The notes beneath the pieces are model-generated. The model did no database searches. It was not told where the DNA came from and saw only the letters and a program-made list of their open reading frames with translations. A stretch of 52,808 bases of DNA from JAFLUQ01 sp964537995 (GTDB lineage: Bacteria; Bacillota; Clostridia; UMGS1883): positions 1-52,808 of the forward strand of contig CAZICW010000005.1 in the NCBI GenBank assembly GCA_964537995.1, in the 5' to 3' direction. A program made the position numbers and the translations under genes. Position 1 is the first letter of the stretch. Each line of letters opens with the position of its first letter. Shown here piece after piece: positions 51,427-52,808 of the stretch.

Positions 51427-52203
51427 TTGATCGTTCTGGCTGTGGTTCTGGCGTTGCTCTTGTGCGTTCTGCTCGTCCCGATAAAAATATATGTGCGCTA
51501 TCGCGGCGGCGTCAGTCTTTGGGTATGTATTCTGGCTTGGAAGCGCGGCATTTTACCGCGCCCGAAAAAAACAAAGCCCGAAAAAAAAGCGGTTCGCTCC
51601 GGCAGCGATACGTCTGCGGACTCTAAAAGTCAAAAATCCGACCTTCCCCCCGAAGCAAAGCAAGCCGAAACCGAAAAGCCCGAGGAGCGGCGGGAAAGCT
51701 TCCCTCCGGAGCCTGAAAAAAAAGCTCCCGACAGCGGGAATAAAGAAAGCGAAAATAAAGAAAACGAAGAAGAAAAAACCGCATCGGAGCAGAAAGAAAA
51801 AAACGAATCTCTGCCGGAAAGAATAGCCCGTTATCTTAAGCTGGCGGAGGAATTTCTCGGGCCGCTGCGCAAGGCGGTAAGGCAGCTTGTCAAGGCGGAG
51901 AGCCTTGAAGTGACGGTTTCCGTCGGTACGGAGGACGCGGCGAAAACCGCGGTATATTCGGGTATGCTTTGGAGCATCGGCTATAATATAATCGCCCTTG
52001 CGGACAGAATTGTAAAAATAAGGTCACAGAGCCTTAAGGTCGAACCGGTCTACGGTCATACCTGTCTTAAAGCCGAGGGTGATTGTATATTGCGAACAAG
52101 CTTGGCAAATATTATAGCTGCGGCGGCAATTTTGGGAATTGCGTATTTACGGTATAAATTAAAAAACAGGAGGAATAAAAATGAGCGAGCATCCGTTAAA
52201 TGA
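51427..52203 (+). CDS. DUF2953 protein with charged linker
   Basis: A 258-residue protein with an N-terminal membrane segment (about 1-17), a long Lys/Glu/Pro-rich linker (about 40-125) and the conserved DUF2953 domain (about 130-245), ending with another hydrophobic stretch. The family is found in spore-forming Bacillota between scpB and ytfJ; function unknown. The start is TTG 51427 with AAGGGGTGA upstream. It overlaps the next gene by 23 bases. Confidence 0.88.
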   Translation: MIVLAVVLALLLCVLLVPIKIYVRYRGGVSLWVCILAWKRGILPRPKKTKPEKKAVRSGSDTSADSKSQKSDLPPEAKQAETEKPEERRESFPPEPEKKAPDSGNKESENKENEEEKTASEQKEKNESLPERIARYLKLAEEFLGPLRKAVRQLVKAESLEVTVSVGTEDAAKTAVYSGMLWSIGYNIIALADRIVKIRSQSLKVEPVYGHTCLKAEGDCILRTSLANIIAAAAILGIAYLRYKLKNRRNKNERASVK

Positions 52204-52561
52204 GCTTATAAATACGGCGCTTACGAACATCAAGGCAATGGTTGACGTGAACACAATAATCGGCAATCCCGTTGAAACCGCGAGCGGAGCGGTTATTATC
52301 CCCGTTTCGCGCGTTGGCTTCGGCTTTGTTGCGGGAGGCTCCGACGTTCCGAGCAAGGCGGTTTCGCCCGAAAAGAATTTCGGAGGCGCGAGCGGAGCCG
52401 GCATCTCAATTTCGCCAATCGGCTTTTTGGTTGTAAACGGAGACAGCGTGAAGCTTTTGCCCGTCAATTCGGCGAATACCACCGTTGATAAGCTTATCGA
52501 CAGTATTCCCGAAATGTTTGACAAGGTCAGCGGAATTATAAACAAAAATAAGGGAGAATAA
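52181..52561 (+). CDS. ytfJ: GerW/YtfJ family spore protein
   Basis: A 126-residue protein with the family blocks IGNPVETASGAVIIPVSRVGFGF, GGASGAGISISPIGFLVV and VNSANTTVDKLID. In Bacillus the homologue is needed for normal germination of spores. AGGAGGAA precedes the ATG, inside the end of the DUF2953 gene. The context scpA-scpB-DUF2953-ytfJ is a conserved one in spore-forming Bacillota, so this organism probably belongs to a spore-forming lineage. Confidence 0.95.
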   Translation: MSEHPLNELINTALTNIKAMVDVNTIIGNPVETASGAVIIPVSRVGFGFVAGGSDVPSKAVSPEKNFGGASGAGISISPIGFLVVNGDSVKLLPVNSANTTVDKLIDSIPEMFDKVSGIINKNKGE

Positions 52562-52576
52562 AACTGCCCCGTAACA

Positions 52577-52605
52577 GCAGGTGCAAAGCCGAAATTTGCA
52601 CCTGC
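52577..52605 (+). other. Hairpin after ytfJ
   Basis: GCAGGTGCAAA and TTTGCACCTGC form an 11-bp stem with a 7-base loop but no T run follows; it may be a factor-dependent terminator or mRNA end stabiliser. Confidence 0.55.
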
Positions 52606-52719
52606 CCGATTCCGCGAAGGCGCAAAATATATTCCGCCGGAGAGCCTTCGCCGCCGCGTCCGCTTTGAAAATTTACGAAAAATTTTTTGAGATTTTCTCC
52701 GCAAATTTTGTTAAAACGC

Positions 52720-52748
52720 TTGACAAAGCCTTTTTCCCGTGTTATAAT
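52720..52748 (+). promoter_or_regulatory. Sigma-A promoter of the tRNA-Ser gene
   Basis: TTGACA, 17-base spacer, TATAAT; full consensus, ending 16 bases before the tRNA. Confidence 0.85.
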
Positions 52749-52764
52749 AGACCAGTCAGCACTT

Positions 52765-52808
52765 GGAGAGGTGTCCGAGTGGTTTAAGGAGCCGGTCTTG
52801 AAAACCGG
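52765..52808 (+). tRNA. tRNA-Ser (UGA), cut off by window end
   Basis: GGAGAGG acceptor strand, TCCGAGTGGTTTAAGGAG D-arm and the anticodon arm CCGGT-CTTGAAA-ACCGG are visible, giving anticodon TGA (serine). The long variable arm, T arm and 3' acceptor lie beyond the window. Confidence 0.93.

Overview
The window reads as chromosomal DNA of an anaerobic, Gram-positive-type member of the Clostridia (Bacillota). The signs are a trimeric [FeFe] hydrogenase (NuoE-like, NuoF-like and catalytic subunits), GerW/YtfJ and DUF2953 next to scpAB, zinc-ribbon L28, trmFO, a Gram-positive LexA (DinR) box, sigma-A promoters with 17-bp (once 16-bp) spacers, strong AGGAGG-type ribosome sites and several TTG starts. 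No phage, transposon or CRISPR array was found. Most of the window is well-packed core genome, with an accessory flavour only in the carbohydrate and cell-wall genes.

Layout. 1-7.5 kb: cut-off LysM protein, LysM/L,D-transpeptidase, a lone sugar-phosphate transferase, RNase HI, and a very large secreted GH105-type glycosidase with a stalk domain and five discoidin (F5/8C) domains, two of which share a perfect 352-bp repeat. 7.6-13.5 kb (minus): cimA-leuC-leuD-leuB-trmFO, a citramalate-type branched-chain amino acid operon. 13.7-18.9 kb (plus): rpmB, then an SOS-controlled uvrB-uvrA pair. 18.9-20.3 kb (minus): a lone FeoA-domain protein and ychF. 20.5-24.0 kb (plus): response regulator, sensor kinase and HtrA protease. 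24.1-26.6 kb (minus): a GyrB-like subunit with no visible GyrA partner, and a small membrane protein. 26.7-28.6 kb (plus): hflX and an IMPACT/YigZ protein. 28.6-33.7 kb (minus): two tandem paralogous amidases and ruvC-ruvA-ruvB. 34.2-34.9 kb: a secreted G5-3D wall hydrolase. 35.1-37.9 kb (minus): trkA-trkH.

38.1-46.5 kb (plus) is the most interesting part. It holds a run of small regulatory-looking genes (two DRTGG-type proteins, two histidine-kinase-type ATPases without a kinase core, a PHP phosphoesterase) interleaved with a putative sensory [FeFe] hydrogenase and the subunits of an electron-bifurcating HydABC-type enzyme. The likely reading is H2/redox sensing coupled to ferredoxin- and NADH-dependent H2 metabolism, but the signalling logic is not obvious from known systems.

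46.6-52.8 kb: tcdA and an HD-domain gene (minus); then lysA, a site-2 protease, scpA, scpB, a DUF2953 protein and ytfJ (plus); the window ends inside a tRNA-Ser(UGA). Gene starts below were chosen from ribosome-site spacing and, where possible, from the position of a promoter; several (rnhA, cimA, response regulator, sensor kinase, DUF2953) are TTG.
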